Below, one piece after another: positions 34,535 to 44,470 of a DNA stretch of 64,000 bases. This stretch comes from Achromobacter xylosoxidans (GTDB taxonomy: Bacteria > Pseudomonadota > Gammaproteobacteria > Burkholderiales > Burkholderiaceae_B): the NCBI RefSeq assembly GCF_002192695.1, contig NZ_MTLG01000125.1, forward strand, positions 124,001-188,000, read 5' to 3'. Made by a program: the position numbers and the translations under genes. The notes beneath the pieces were generated by a model. That model was given only the letters and a program-made list of their open reading frames with translations. It made no database searches and had not been told where the DNA came from. Positions within the stretch are counted from its first letter, which is position 1, and every line of letters begins with the position of its first letter.

Positions 34535-35287
34535 ATGTCCAATCTTCAATCCACGCGTCCCGTCGCCCTGGTCACGGGTTCCACCTCCGGCATAGGCGAG
34601 GCCATTGCTCGCCGCCTGTCGCGGGACGGTTATGCGGTGGTCGTGCATTCACGCCGTTCGGCTGAAGCCGGCCATGCCTTGGCGCGCGAGCTGGGCGAGG
34701 CGGTCTATGTGCAGGCGGATCTGGCGAACGATGCCGACCGGGTCCGGCTGGTCCGGGAAGCCGTCGCGGCATGGGGGCGGCTGGACGTGCTGGTCAACAA
34801 CGCCGGAATCAGCCACGTCATTCCCCACGCGGACCTGGCCGCGGCCACGCCGGACATCTGGCATGCATTGCATGAGGTCAACGTGGTTGCGCCATTTCGC
34901 CTGGTGGCCGAGGCGCAGGCCGCGCTGCAAGCGGCGGCGGCGCATGGCCGGCCTGCTTGCGTGGTCAACGTGAGTTCGCACGCCGGCGTCCGGCCCAAAG
35001 GCGCTTCCATTCCTTATGCGGCGACCAAGGCGGCGCTCAATCATGTGACGCGCTTGCTCGCGCTTTCGCTAGCGCCGCATATCCGGGTGAATGCAGTTGC
35101 GCCGGGCCTGGTGGATACGCCGATGACGGCGGATTGGACGCAGGCCCAGGCGCTGTGGCGCGACAAGGCGCCGATGCGCCGGGCGGCCAGTCCGGAGGAT
35201 ATCGCGCAGGCGGTCGCCATGCTGGCCGCGTCGGATTATCTGACCGGCGAGATCCTGCTTTCCGATGGCGGCTTGAATCTCACGTAG
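34535..35287 (+). CDS. Short-chain dehydrogenase/reductase (FabG-like)
   Basis: A 250-residue NAD(P)-dependent oxidoreductase. TGSTSGIGEA is the dinucleotide motif, NNAGIS the structural motif, and the catalytic Ser, Tyr and Lys are in VVNVSS and PYAATKAAL. ARG in the second strand (VVHSRRSA) favours NADP. Substrate unknown. Confidence 0.92.
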   Translation: MSNLQSTRPVALVTGSTSGIGEAIARRLSRDGYAVVVHSRRSAEAGHALARELGEAVYVQADLANDADRVRLVREAVAAWGRLDVLVNNAGISHVIPHADLAAATPDIWHALHEVNVVAPFRLVAEAQAALQAAAAHGRPACVVNVSSHAGVRPKGASIPYAATKAALNHVTRLLALSLAPHIRVNAVAPGLVDTPMTADWTQAQALWRDKAPMRRAASPEDIAQAVAMLAASDYLTGEILLSDGGLNLT

Positions 35288-35359
35288 CAGCGCAAACCGC
35301 ACGGGCATCGCAGCCCTTGGGAAGCGGGCTTGCGCGCCCTGCCGGCATCGACGCCGGCC

Positions 35360-36265
35360 TTACTTCTCCGCGTACTTCTTGCTGGCCGTGTCGTAGGCGT
35401 AGATGACGGCATCGCCCGCGCCCAGCTGGCGGGTCTTGTCCGGCCCGGAGATTTCCGTGCCGCTGCGCTTGACGGTCACGCGCGGCATGTCGCTGCCGCC
35501 GTGCGCGGAGAAGACCAGTTCGCCCGAGCTGGCCACGCAGGGCATGACGTCGCCTTCGGCGCAGGCCGCGCTGTTGTCTTCGCCGGTGTTGATGCTGCCT
35601 ACGTAGGTCCAGCCCGCGCCTTCGTCCGGACCCGCCGGATTGAAGACCAGCAGCGCGTAGCCGCTGAAACTGATGCCGTTGTCGAAGCCTTCGGTGGGCA
35701 CGGCCAGCAGCAGCTTGCCGGCGGGCGTGCGGTATTCCACCGGCTTGCGGCGGGTGTCCACGTCTTCCGGCTTTTCATAGGCGCCGAATTCGCCGACGGA
35801 GTGCTTCATGCCGCGGAACTGCCAGGGGCGGTCAGGCGTGGAGCCGGTTTGCGTGAACGTGGCTTCGGCCAGGTTGACCTGGGTGCCGGGGCCGATTTCG
35901 TCCTCGCCCGGCTTGCCGTAGCGTTCGCGGGTGTCCCAGGTGAAGCCAGTGTAGTAGCGCGTGCCGCCCAGTTCGAAGGCATGGCCGAACCAGAAGGTGG
36001 CGATGCTGCCGTTGGCGACTTCGTAGGAGTCGGCGCCCTTGCCGTCGATCTGGTAGATGGAATACATCACCGTGGGGGCATCGGGCGGCGCGATGGCGGC
36101 GGCCTGGGCGGTGGGCGGCAGCGCCGCGGCGCCGGCGGATTCGGCGGCCGTTGCGGCGGGGCCGGACAGGGCGGCCAGGGTGGCTGCCAACAGGCCGGCC
36201 ATGGCCGTGCGGCGCAGGCGGCCGCGGATGCTGGAGTGGGAACTGGCGCTCAGAGTGGTTTTCAT
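35360..36265 (-). CDS. Hypothetical exported protein
   Basis: A 301-residue protein with a signal peptide ending PAATAAES, then an Ala/Pro linker and a beta-rich domain (TVMYSIYQIDGKGADSYE, YYTGFTWDTRERYG, GYALLVFNPAGPDEG) with a Cys pair (SAACAEGDVMPC). No family recognised. The long frame to 36706 is rejected; the start at 36265 gives the signal peptide. Divergent from an MFS gene. Confidence 0.75.
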   Translation of the reverse strand: MKTTLSASSHSSIRGRLRRTAMAGLLAATLAALSGPAATAAESAGAAALPPTAQAAAIAPPDAPTVMYSIYQIDGKGADSYEVANGSIATFWFGHAFELGGTRYYTGFTWDTRERYGKPGEDEIGPGTQVNLAEATFTQTGSTPDRPWQFRGMKHSVGEFGAYEKPEDVDTRRKPVEYRTPAGKLLLAVPTEGFDNGISFSGYALLVFNPAGPDEGAGWTYVGSINTGEDNSAACAEGDVMPCVASSGELVFSAHGGSDMPRVTVKRSGTEISGPDKTRQLGAGDAVIYAYDTASKKYAEK

Positions 36266-36506
36266 GTTTTGGACAGCTTCTTGTGGGCCTGTGGCCGGAT
36301 GTCGTTCTTGGTCCTGATGGCGGCATGCCATTGTGTGCGGCGTCATGCTAATGGGCTGTCGTCGCGGGCGCCGGACAACAATTTGCCAATTGTGTCGGAC
36401 TGCAAAGGCGCTATGCTGTGGTCCAGCCTTGCAGCAGCTTGCCACGCCCGAGTCCCGCCCGGCAACCTCCGCCGTGGCGCGGGACGCCGCCCAGGAGCCG
36501 TCCCGC

Positions 36507-37895
36507 ATGCCATCCCTTGCTGACAGCAGCATAGCCCCATCCCAGGCCGGCGATGGGCTGCCGGTGCGGCAGCGGCTGTGGGCGATTTCCACGCTGATCC
36601 TGGGAACATCGATCGCCACGCTGGACACGTCCATTGCGAACACCGCGCTGCCCACCATTGCGGCAGACCTGAATGCCGCGCCCGACGCGTCGATCTGGAT
36701 CATCAACGCCTATCAGATCGCCATGGTGGCCACGCTGCTGCCGTTTGCGGCGCTGGGCGATATCGTGGGCCACCGGCGCGTCTATCTTTATGGGCTGCTG
36801 GTGTTCACGCTGGCGTCGGTCGCTTGCGGGCTGGCGGACTCCCTGCCGATGCTGATTGCCGCGCGCGCGTTGCAGGGCGTGGGCGCGTCGGGCATCCTGG
36901 GGGTGGGAGCGGCGCTGATCCGCCTGACCTTTCCCAGCAGCCAGATCGGCCGCGCCCAGGGCCTCAATGCGCTGACGGTGGCGGTGTCCTACGTCGTCGG
37001 ACCTTCGGTGGCCTCGGCCATTCTTGCCGTCAGCACCTGGCATTGGCTGTTCCTGATCAACATTCCGCTGGGCGCCGTGGGCATGGCGATGGCGTGGCGC
37101 ACGCTGCCGCACAATGCGCCGCGCCGCGCGCCGCCACGTTTCGATGGCCTGGCGGCGCTGTTGCTGGGCGCGACCTTCGCGCTGGCCGTGCTGGCGCTGG
37201 GTGACGCGGCGCATCTTGCAGGCTGGCCGCGCATCCTGCTCGAAGCCGGCGCGGCGGCGCTGTGTTGCGCGCTGCTGCTGCGCCGGCAACGCGCGCATTC
37301 CGCGCCCATGCTGCCGCTGGATCTGTTGCGCCGGCCGGCGTTTGCCATGTCGGTATTGACGTCGATCCTGTCGTATACGTCGCAGGGGCTGGCGCTGGTT
37401 GCGTTGCCATTTCTGCTGCAGATGAGCCTGGGGCGCTCGGACGTGGCGACCGGCCTGCTGCTCACGCCCTGGCCCATCGTCGTGGCGTTCGCCGCGCCCA
37501 TCGCAGGCTATTTGTCGGAACGGCGTTCCGTCGCGCTGCTGGGCGGCGGCTTGTTGGTGCTGTGCGTGGGCATGGCGCTGGTCGCGCTGCTGCCCGCGCA
37601 CGCGTCGGATGCGGACATCATGTGGCGCCTGGCGCTGTGCGGCGCGGGCTTCGGTTTCTTCCAGGCGCCCAATCTCAAGGCGCTGACGACGAGCGCGCCG
37701 GCGGAGCGCAGCGGTGCGGCCAGCGGCGTCATCCCGACCGCCCGGCTCATCGGGCAGGCGAGCGGCGCGGCGCTGGTGGCCGCCTGCTTCACGCTTGCCG
37801 GCAATGACGGCGCCGGCGTCGCGCTATGGATAGGCGCGCTGATTGCGGGCCTGGCATGCGTGGTGAGCTTTCTGAGGGTGCTGGCGGGCGAGTAA
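36507..37895 (+). CDS. MFS drug efflux transporter (DHA2, 14-TM)
   Basis: A 462-residue permease with about 14 hydrophobic segments. LDTSIANTALPTIAADL is the EmrB/QacA signature in the first helix and VYLYGLLVFTLASVACGLA follows the A-motif region. Likely a proton-driven drug exporter. CAGGAG precedes the ATG at 36507. No periplasmic adaptor gene is adjacent. Confidence 0.92.
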   Translation: MPSLADSSIAPSQAGDGLPVRQRLWAISTLILGTSIATLDTSIANTALPTIAADLNAAPDASIWIINAYQIAMVATLLPFAALGDIVGHRRVYLYGLLVFTLASVACGLADSLPMLIAARALQGVGASGILGVGAALIRLTFPSSQIGRAQGLNALTVAVSYVVGPSVASAILAVSTWHWLFLINIPLGAVGMAMAWRTLPHNAPRRAPPRFDGLAALLLGATFALAVLALGDAAHLAGWPRILLEAGAAALCCALLLRRQRAHSAPMLPLDLLRRPAFAMSVLTSILSYTSQGLALVALPFLLQMSLGRSDVATGLLLTPWPIVVAFAAPIAGYLSERRSVALLGGGLLVLCVGMALVALLPAHASDADIMWRLALCGAGFGFFQAPNLKALTTSAPAERSGAASGVIPTARLIGQASGAALVAACFTLAGNDGAGVALWIGALIAGLACVVSFLRVLAGE

Positions 37896-37924
37896 GGCGG
37901 AGCCTCTTTCGAGGCCCCGACCTT

Positions 37925-40351
37925 TCAGTACGTCGCCCTCAGGTTCAGCATCACGCTGCGCGGCTCGCCGTAGTAGTTCGAGCCATAGGCGGCCCATACG
38001 CGCTGGTAATAGACCTTGTCGAACAGGTTGTTCACCGTCAACGTGCCTTCCAGGTGCTTGTTGAAGCGGTAGCCGGCTTGCGCGGAGACGGTGGTGTACG
38101 GGCGTTGCTCGAACTTCACCGGACCGTTCAGGCGGTACATGCTGCTGACGCTGCGCACGCCGGCTCCCAGCGACAAGCCTTCGAGCGTGCCGGTGGCGAA
38201 GGTGTACTTGGTCCACAGGTTGAAGGTGTGGCGCGGCGTGATGAAGGCGTACTGCTGCGACTTCTGTTCTTCCGTGCCCTTCAGGGTCTTGGTGGTGGTG
38301 TAGGCGTAGCCGGCGGTGATGTCCCAGCCGGGCGCCGGGCTGCCGCTGATCTCTGCCTCGAAGCCCTGGCTGCGCATCTTGCCCGCGGCCATGGAGAACA
38401 GCGGATTATTCGGGTCCGTCATCGAGCGGTTCTCGTCTTCCATGCGGAACAGCGCGGCGTGGCCGTTCAGGCGCTTGTCCAGGAATTCGCCCTTCAGGCC
38501 GATCTCGAACTGCTTGCCGGTGCGCGGGTCCAGCAGTTGGCCGTTGACGTCGGTGACGGTCTGCGGCGTGAAGATGCTGGTGTAGCTGGCGTAGGCCGAC
38601 AACTGCTCGTTCAGGTCCACCACCAGGCCCAGGTAGGGCGTGAACTTGCCGTTGATCTTGTCGCTGGTGTTGGTGAACTGGTTGAAGTAGGCGTTGCGGT
38701 TCTGCGTGCGGTTCTCCCACCAGGTGAAGCGGCCGCCGGCGATGATGGTGGCCGCGTCGGTCACGCGCAGATTGGTGCGCGCATACAGGCCGTACTGGTC
38801 GGTCTTGCTGTCGTTGCCGTTGGTGAACTGGTAGTCCGGCTTGGGGATGTTGTTATTGGGATGGTAGAGGTTGGTGTCGGCGTTGTCGCCGCCGCCGTAG
38901 CGGAAGTTCTTGTGGACGTTGCGGTAGTCGGCGCCCACGGTCAGCTCGTGCTGGCGGCCGAAGGCTTCGAAGGGCGTGGCCACGAAGGCGTCCAGGCCAT
39001 AGGTCTTCCAGTTGCTGCGGTACTTCCAGCTGACGAGGCAGGTGTCGCCGGTGATCGGGTCCACCGCGCAGTCGGACCAGCCGAACTCGCGGCTGGGCTC
39101 GTCCTGTTCGCGGTAGATGCCACTGACCTTGATGCGTCCGCCGTTGGCCAGGCGGTGGTCCACGTCGGCGAAGTACTCGGTGACTTCCTCGGTGATGTGG
39201 TTCCAGCTGGGGTCCAGGTTGGTGGAGCGGCGCACGTCCAGCAAGCGGCCGTCGGTGTAGCCGGGCAGGCCGAAGAACGGGCGGCCCTTGTATTGCTGGT
39301 ACGTGGCGCCGGCGGTCAGGACGGTGTCGGGCGTCAGGTCGAAGCTCAGGGTGCCGTAGAACAGCGGCTTCTCGGTGTACACGCCGTCGACGAAGGATTT
39401 GCGGTCGTCATAGGACGCCACCAGGCGGCCGCGCAGGCGGCCATCGCTGTCCAAGGGACCGGTGATGTCGGCCTCGGTGTAATAGCGGTCCCAGGAGCCC
39501 GTCATGACCTGGCCGCTGAAGGCGAATTCCTTCTGCGCGCGCTTGCGCACCAGGTTCACGGTGCCGCCGGGGTCTCCCGCGCCCTGGTACAGGCCCGAAG
39601 GTCCGCGCAGCACTTCGATGTGGTCATAGATGGCCAGTCCGAAACCCGAGGACAGGTCGTTGCCGGTGCTGGCCGGCGTGTTCACGCCGTCGACCTGGAT
39701 CGTGTCCAGCGCATAGCCGCGCGAGTAGAAGTTGCCATGGTTGCCGCCGATGCTGCCCGCTTCCACCGTGATGCCGGTGACGGTGCGCATGGCATCGTCC
39801 AGCGTGGTCAGGTTCTGGTCGTCCAGCAGCTGGCGCGTCACCACCGAGACCGATTGCGGAATCTCGCGCAGGCTTTGCGCGTTCTTGCCGATGGTGACGG
39901 CGGGGGCGGTGTAGGACCCCGTGCCTTCGGTGACGGTGAGGTCGCGGCCGGTGACCGTCACGGGCGCCAACGTGGTGGCTTCGTTGGAGGATGGGTCGGC
40001 CGGCCGCCGCACCACGAAGCCCGAGCCGCTCTGCACGGCCACCAGGCCGCTGCGCGCCAGCAGGCGGTTCAGCGCGACCTGCGGGGTCATGGAGCCGGAT
40101 ACGGCGGGGGCGCTCAGGCCGGCCACCACATCGGGGCTGAACAGCACCTGCAGCTGCGCCTGCCGGCCCAGCGCCACCAGCGCGTCGGCCAGGCTGCCGG
40201 CGGGCAGGTCGAAGGTTTGCGCGGCCGCGCTCTGCGCATGGGCCGCGGACGGCGCCAGCGCCTGGACCGCCAGCGCGGCGGTCATGGACAGCGCGCACAG
40301 CAGCGCGTAACGGCCGGCGCTCAGCCGACGATGAAAATGGCGTTGCGCCAT
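37925..40351 (-). CDS. TonB-dependent siderophore receptor with signalling domain (FecA type)
   Basis: An 808-residue outer-membrane receptor. After the signal peptide (APSAAHAQS) comes an STN signalling domain (FDLPAGSLADALVALGRQ to SGSGFVVRR), then a plug (RQLLDDQNLTTLDDAMRT, GFGLAIYDHIEVLRGPSGLY) and a beta-barrel ending in RATY, with terminal aromatic. STN receptors transmit ligand binding to FecR. The frame extends past 40351 but MAQRHF fits. It follows fecI-fecR; AT-rich DNA before it (40420-40450) should hold the FecI-dependent promoter. Ferric siderophore unknown. Confidence 0.94.
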   Translation of the reverse strand: MAQRHFHRRLSAGRYALLCALSMTAALAVQALAPSAAHAQSAAAQTFDLPAGSLADALVALGRQAQLQVLFSPDVVAGLSAPAVSGSMTPQVALNRLLARSGLVAVQSGSGFVVRRPADPSSNEATTLAPVTVTGRDLTVTEGTGSYTAPAVTIGKNAQSLREIPQSVSVVTRQLLDDQNLTTLDDAMRTVTGITVEAGSIGGNHGNFYSRGYALDTIQVDGVNTPASTGNDLSSGFGLAIYDHIEVLRGPSGLYQGAGDPGGTVNLVRKRAQKEFAFSGQVMTGSWDRYYTEADITGPLDSDGRLRGRLVASYDDRKSFVDGVYTEKPLFYGTLSFDLTPDTVLTAGATYQQYKGRPFFGLPGYTDGRLLDVRRSTNLDPSWNHITEEVTEYFADVDHRLANGGRIKVSGIYREQDEPSREFGWSDCAVDPITGDTCLVSWKYRSNWKTYGLDAFVATPFEAFGRQHELTVGADYRNVHKNFRYGGGDNADTNLYHPNNNIPKPDYQFTNGNDSKTDQYGLYARTNLRVTDAATIIAGGRFTWWENRTQNRNAYFNQFTNTSDKINGKFTPYLGLVVDLNEQLSAYASYTSIFTPQTVTDVNGQLLDPRTGKQFEIGLKGEFLDKRLNGHAALFRMEDENRSMTDPNNPLFSMAAGKMRSQGFEAEISGSPAPGWDITAGYAYTTTKTLKGTEEQKSQQYAFITPRHTFNLWTKYTFATGTLEGLSLGAGVRSVSSMYRLNGPVKFEQRPYTTVSAQAGYRFNKHLEGTLTVNNLFDKVYYQRVWAAYGSNYYGEPRSVMLNLRATY

Positions 40352-40451
40352 GGACTTTCCCCAGTCTGGAAGTGGATCTTCAACTGGGGAAGACGCGCCA
40401 GCCGCCAAAACCCGAACCTGTCTAATTAAAAATAATTCTTAATTCTTATCT

Positions 40452-41474
40452 TCAGCGGCTGCCGATCACCGCAGCGCCGTCCGGTCGCCGGCTGACCGTC
40501 ACCGGCAACAGGCCGGGCAGCATGTCCAGTACCGCGTCGGGCTGGCGCAAATCCAGCGTGCCGGACAGGCGCAACCCCCGGGCGCGCTCGTCGGCAAAGC
40601 GCAGCGGCGTGTCGCGGTACAGGGCCAGATAGCCGGCCAGCTGCTGCAAGGTGGCGTCGTGCAGCACCGCCACGCCGCCCTGCCAGGCGCCGATCTCGCT
40701 GGCGGGCACCTGCTGGCGGCGCAACAGGCGCGCGTCGGCGCGCGACAGCAGCACCGTGTCGCCGGCCTGAAGCGTCTGCGCGGCGGGGGCGTTGGCGCCC
40801 TTCGCGTTCAGCCTGACTTCGCCGCTGCGCACGCCGACCTGCAGCACGTCGGGCAGCAGCAGCACATTGAACTCGGTGCCGATGTCGCGCAGTTCCGCGT
40901 CGCCCGCGGCCACGATCAACGGCCGGCGGTCGGGCGCGGCGTCGATGTAGACCTCGCCGGCGTCGACGCGGATGTGGCGTTCGGCCAGCGTGTAGCGCAC
41001 GCTCACGCGCGTGCCGACGTTGGCATGCAGCCGGGTGCCGTCAGAGAGGTCCAGGCTGCGGGTCTGGGTGGACGCGTTGGCGACGGTCTCGTAGCTGATG
41101 GGCACGTATTGGTAGGCAGCGGCCGCGATCAGCAGCATCGCGGCCAGTGCGCCGCCCCAGCGCAGGAAGGCGGGGCGGCGGGCGGGCGCGGACCACGGGC
41201 GGGGCTGGGATTGCGGCCGGCTGCGCGGCGGGATCTGAGCCTGGCCGGTGGACCGGGCGTGCGTACGCGTGGGCGCGGCGTCCGGGCGCGGCAGCGCTGC
41301 CATGTCCTCCCATACCAGCTCGAGCCGTTCGTACTCTCGCCGATGCTCGGCCGAAGCTTGCAGCCAGGACTGGAAGGCCTGTTCGGCGCCGGCGTCGGAC
41401 GCGCGTTCCCGGCGGCGCATGAACCATGCGCTCGCGGCCTCTTCGACAGCGGACAAAGGTAGGGATCGGGTCAT
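40452..41474 (-). CDS. FecR-type anti-sigma/sigma regulator
   Basis: A 340-residue inner-membrane regulator. The N-terminal domain (EEAASAWFMRRRERASDA) is cytosolic and binds the sigma factor; a single membrane helix (GALAAMLLIAAAAYQYV) leads to the periplasmic FecR domain (RSLDLSDGTRLHANVGTRVS) and an STN-like end that meets the receptor. Its start overlaps the fecI stop by four bases. Confidence 0.93.
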   Translation of the reverse strand: MTRSLPLSAVEEAASAWFMRRRERASDAGAEQAFQSWLQASAEHRREYERLELVWEDMAALPRPDAAPTRTHARSTGQAQIPPRSRPQSQPRPWSAPARRPAFLRWGGALAAMLLIAAAAYQYVPISYETVANASTQTRSLDLSDGTRLHANVGTRVSVRYTLAERHIRVDAGEVYIDAAPDRRPLIVAAGDAELRDIGTEFNVLLLPDVLQVGVRSGEVRLNAKGANAPAAQTLQAGDTVLLSRADARLLRRQQVPASEIGAWQGGVAVLHDATLQQLAGYLALYRDTPLRFADERARGLRLSGTLDLRQPDAVLDMLPGLLPVTVSRRPDGAAVIGSR

Positions 41475-42016
41475 GGCGTTTCGCCGTGGACACGGCGCTT
41501 GCAGTGCGCCAGCGCCAGTTGCAGGTGCTTCTCGACCGCCCGCACGGAGATGCCCATGTGGTCGGCGATGTCCTCGCAGCGGAGCTCATCATACCGATAA
41601 AGCAGAAAGGCCTCGCGCTGGCGCGGCGGCATCTCGTCGATGGCGGCCTGCAGCAGCCGCAGGCGTTGGCTGGCGTCGGCGCGCGCCTCGGGCTGCAGGC
41701 CGGCGGGGGCGGCCAGGCCCACGGCCGTGGGTTCGAAGCCTTGGTCGTCCAGGCTGGCCACCACGTGCTCGTCGCGCACATTCTCGCGGCGCCAGTGGTC
41801 GCGCAGCAGGTTGCGCGCGATCTCGTACAGATAGGCGCGCGGCTTTTCCGGCGGCGCGGCGCCGTCATGCGCCGCCAGCCATTTGGCGAAGGTCTCCTGT
41901 GCCAGATCCTGGGCAGCCTCGGGCGAACGCTTGAGCTGCCGGTTCAGGAAACCGACCAGCTCCGCGTTCCACGCCTTGTACGCCTCGGCGATCACGCCGA
42001 AGCACCGCTCCCCCAT
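41471..42016 (-). CDS. ECF sigma factor, FecI type
   Basis: A 181-residue sigma-70 family factor. Region 2 is RSPEAAQDLAQETFAKWL and region 4 is MPPRQREAFLLYRYDELRCEDIADHMGIS. It should direct transcription of the receptor gene after the signal through FecR. A Fur box lies 67 bases before its start, so it is made when iron is low. Confidence 0.94.
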   Translation of the reverse strand: MGERCFGVIAEAYKAWNAELVGFLNRQLKRSPEAAQDLAQETFAKWLAAHDGAAPPEKPRAYLYEIARNLLRDHWRRENVRDEHVVASLDDQGFEPTAVGLAAPAGLQPEARADASQRLRLLQAAIDEMPPRQREAFLLYRYDELRCEDIADHMGISVRAVEKHLQLALAHCKRRVHGETP

Positions 42017-42082
42017 GATGCCCCTGTCGATGTCCGGCGCCGGGTTCTGTGACCTGGGCGCGTAGGCATGGCTTGATCAAAT

Positions 42083-42101
42083 GATAATGATTCTTATTGT
42101 A
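42083..42101. promoter_or_regulatory. Fur box upstream of fecI-type gene
   Basis: GATAATGATTCTTATTGTA matches the 19-bp Fur consensus at most positions, including the full GATAATGAT half. It lies between the MFS stop and the sigma factor start. Confidence 0.8.
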
Positions 42102-42145
42102 TCAAGATTCTCAGGCACTGCCAGGGGGAGCCGCGCCTCATCGCA

Positions 42146-43366
42146 TCAGGGCGCGTGCAAGCTCCTGAGCTTCCTCAGCTCCGGAAACCACCGCATCCAC
42201 AACCCCGCTACGGCAATCGTGCCGACCCCGCCGATCACCACCGCGGGCACCGCGCCGAAGGCTGCGGCCATGACGCCGGACTCGAATTCGCCCAGCTGGT
42301 TGGACGTACCGATGAATAGCGTGTTCACCGCGCTGACGCGGCCCAGCATATGGTCGGGCGTGTTCAGCTGCACCAGCGACGAGCGCACCACCACGCTGAC
42401 CGCGTCCGCCGCGCCCAGCACCACCAGCGCGCCGATGGACAGCGGAATCGAGGTCGACAGGCCGAATACCGTGGTCGCCAGCCCGAACACGATCAACGCG
42501 CCGAACAGCAGCCGCCCCACGTGCTCGCCCAGGCTCAGGCGCGCCAGCGTCAAGGACATGAGCGCGGCGCCGCAGGCGGGGGCGGCACGCAACGCGCCCA
42601 GGGCCCAGGGACCGGCGTCCAGGATGTCCTTGGCGAAGATGGGCAGTAGCGCCGTGGCGCCGCCCAGCAGCACGGCGAACAGGTCCAGCGACAAGGTGCC
42701 CAGCAGCAGGCGGCGCTGGAAGATGAAGGTAATGCCGGCAAACAGCGTGCGCCAGGTGGTCGGTTCCTTGCGCGGCGGAGCGCGTTCGATGACCAGCGTG
42801 GCGATGGAGGCGAAGGCCGACAGGTACAGGGCCGCCGCCACGCAATAGATCCACCCTGCTCCCAGCCCGTAGCCGACGCCGCCCAGCGCGGGGCCGGCGA
42901 TCTGCGCGATCTGGCCGCCGGAGGACGCCAGCGCGGTCGCGCGCGGCAGCCATTCGCGCGGAACCACCGCCGGGATCAGCGTGGCCAGGGTCGGCGCTTC
43001 AAAGGCGCGGGCCGAACTCATGATGATGATGGTGGCGTAGATCAGCGTCTTGCCGCCCACGCCATGCAGGGCCGCGATCGCCAGCACCAGCGTGGCCAGC
43101 GCTTCCAGCGCCATGCACACCGCCACGATCTTGCGACGGTCGTAGCGGTCGGCCACATGGCCCACCACCAGGGTCAGCGCCGCCATGGGCAGGAACTGCG
43201 CCAGGCCGATCAGGCCCAGGTCCAGGGCGCTGCCGCTCAGCGCATAGATCTGCCAGCCCACCGCGACCGAGACGATCTGGAAGGCCAGCGATGCGCCGAT
43301 GCGCGCGAACAGGTAATGCAGGAAGGCGGGACGTTGCAGCTGACTGGGGGAGTCGGGGGCGGGCAT
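42146..43366 (-). CDS. MFS transporter (EntS-like)
   Basis: A 406-residue 12-helix permease. VSVAVGWQIYALSGSALDLG and GHVADRYDRRKIV (A-motif) match the EntS/MFS_3 group, some of which export siderophores. Its position just upstream of the iron uptake genes allows such a role, but it is separated by the Fur box and no siderophore synthesis gene is nearby. Divergent from a LysR gene. Confidence 0.88.
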   Translation of the reverse strand: MPAPDSPSQLQRPAFLHYLFARIGASLAFQIVSVAVGWQIYALSGSALDLGLIGLAQFLPMAALTLVVGHVADRYDRRKIVAVCMALEALATLVLAIAALHGVGGKTLIYATIIIMSSARAFEAPTLATLIPAVVPREWLPRATALASSGGQIAQIAGPALGGVGYGLGAGWIYCVAAALYLSAFASIATLVIERAPPRKEPTTWRTLFAGITFIFQRRLLLGTLSLDLFAVLLGGATALLPIFAKDILDAGPWALGALRAAPACGAALMSLTLARLSLGEHVGRLLFGALIVFGLATTVFGLSTSIPLSIGALVVLGAADAVSVVVRSSLVQLNTPDHMLGRVSAVNTLFIGTSNQLGEFESGVMAAAFGAVPAVVIGGVGTIAVAGLWMRWFPELRKLRSLHAP

Positions 43367-43525
43367 GGAGGATGGCGCGATGGGCGCGTGACGGGCGCCG
43401 GACCCCGCATTCTAGGGACAAGTGGCTGACGGGAAACTAAGAGCCTGCTATTCATGCATGCGATGGCTGCATGAAACCTATACTTCTGTTTCCAGCATAA
43501 AACGACCGCCGCAGGGATTCCATCC

Positions 43526-44467
43526 ATGGCCACGCTTCCCGATCTCAGCTCGCGCGAATTGCAGGCAATCAGCACGGTCGCCGAGTGCGGCAGCTTCGTC
43601 GCCGCCGCACTTACGCTGAATATCTCCCAGCCCGCCCTTACGCGCACGGTGCAGCGCGTGGAAAAGGCGCTGGGCGTCGAGCTGTTTCATCGTTCCACCC
43701 GCCGCGTCGAAACCACGCCGGCGGGCCAGGAGTTCGTGTCGCTGGCGAACCGCATGCTGTCCGACCTGCGCATTTCCTACGAGAACATGCGTGAGATCTC
43801 GGACGAGCAGCGCGGCCGCAGCATCGTGTCGGCGGTGATGTCGGTGGCCTATACGCAGCTGCCCGGCATCGTCGCCCGCTACCGCGAATCGCGGCCCCGT
43901 ATCGAATTGCAGATCCGCGAGGGCGTGCACGGCACGGTGCTGGACGATGTGCGCAGCGGCGTGGCCGACATGGGCATTACCTATGTCGACGAAGTGCCTG
44001 GGGACTTCTCGGTGGTGTCGCTGGGCCGCGAGGCCTTTCATGTAGTGATGCCGCGCCAGCATCCGCTGTCCACGCAGACCGGCGTGACGCTTGAGCAGCT
44101 GGCGCCGTATGCGTTGGTCTCACTGCCGCGCGAGGCGCAGACGCGCCGCCTGATCGACAGCCACGCGTCGATCGCGGGCGTGCCGTTGCGGCACGCCGTG
44201 ACCGTCAGCCAGTTCGCCACCGTGATGCAATGCGTCTGGGCCGGCGTGGGCATCGCCATCGTGCCTGGCGGCGCGGTGCCGGCCGCGCTGAGTGCGGACC
44301 TGGTCGCGCGGCCGCTGACCAAGCCCGCATTAAGCCAGGCTATAGGCGTGGTGTTCCTCAAGGAGCGCGGCCTGACTCCCAGCGCCAGCGGCTTCCTGGC
44401 GCAGTTGCGCAGCGACTGGGTGCAGGTCGTTGCGCCTGCGCGCCGCGCCCGCCGCGGCGGCGCCTGA
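43526..44467 (+). CDS. LysR family transcriptional regulator
   Basis: A 313-residue regulator with helix-turn-helix FVAAALTLNISQPALTRTVQRVEKALG and an effector domain (SAVMSVAYTQLPGIVARYRE). It converges on the thioredoxin reductase gene with a three-base gap. In Alcaligenaceae such regulators often control neighbouring Bug/CoA-transferase catabolic operons, so it may govern the operon at 44.5-49.5 kb, or the divergent MFS gene. Confidence 0.93.
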   Translation: MATLPDLSSRELQAISTVAECGSFVAAALTLNISQPALTRTVQRVEKALGVELFHRSTRRVETTPAGQEFVSLANRMLSDLRISYENMREISDEQRGRSIVSAVMSVAYTQLPGIVARYRESRPRIELQIREGVHGTVLDDVRSGVADMGITYVDEVPGDFSVVSLGREAFHVVMPRQHPLSTQTGVTLEQLAPYALVSLPREAQTRRLIDSHASIAGVPLRHAVTVSQFATVMQCVWAGVGIAIVPGGAVPAALSADLVARPLTKPALSQAIGVVFLKERGLTPSASGFLAQLRSDWVQVVAPARRARRGGA

Positions 44468-44470
44468 GGC

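Noticed and set aside
37826..40429. 867-codon plus-strand ORF opposite the TonB receptor
   Set aside because: Shadow of the receptor gene; no family motifs or ribosome site.
40421..40450. Second Fur box before the receptor gene
   Set aside because: AT-rich, but it matches the Fur consensus too poorly; a FecI-dependent promoter is more likely.
41471..43366. EntS-like MFS gene as proven siderophore exporter
   Set aside because: No siderophore synthesis genes are present and the Fur box lies after it, so only a possible role is stated.
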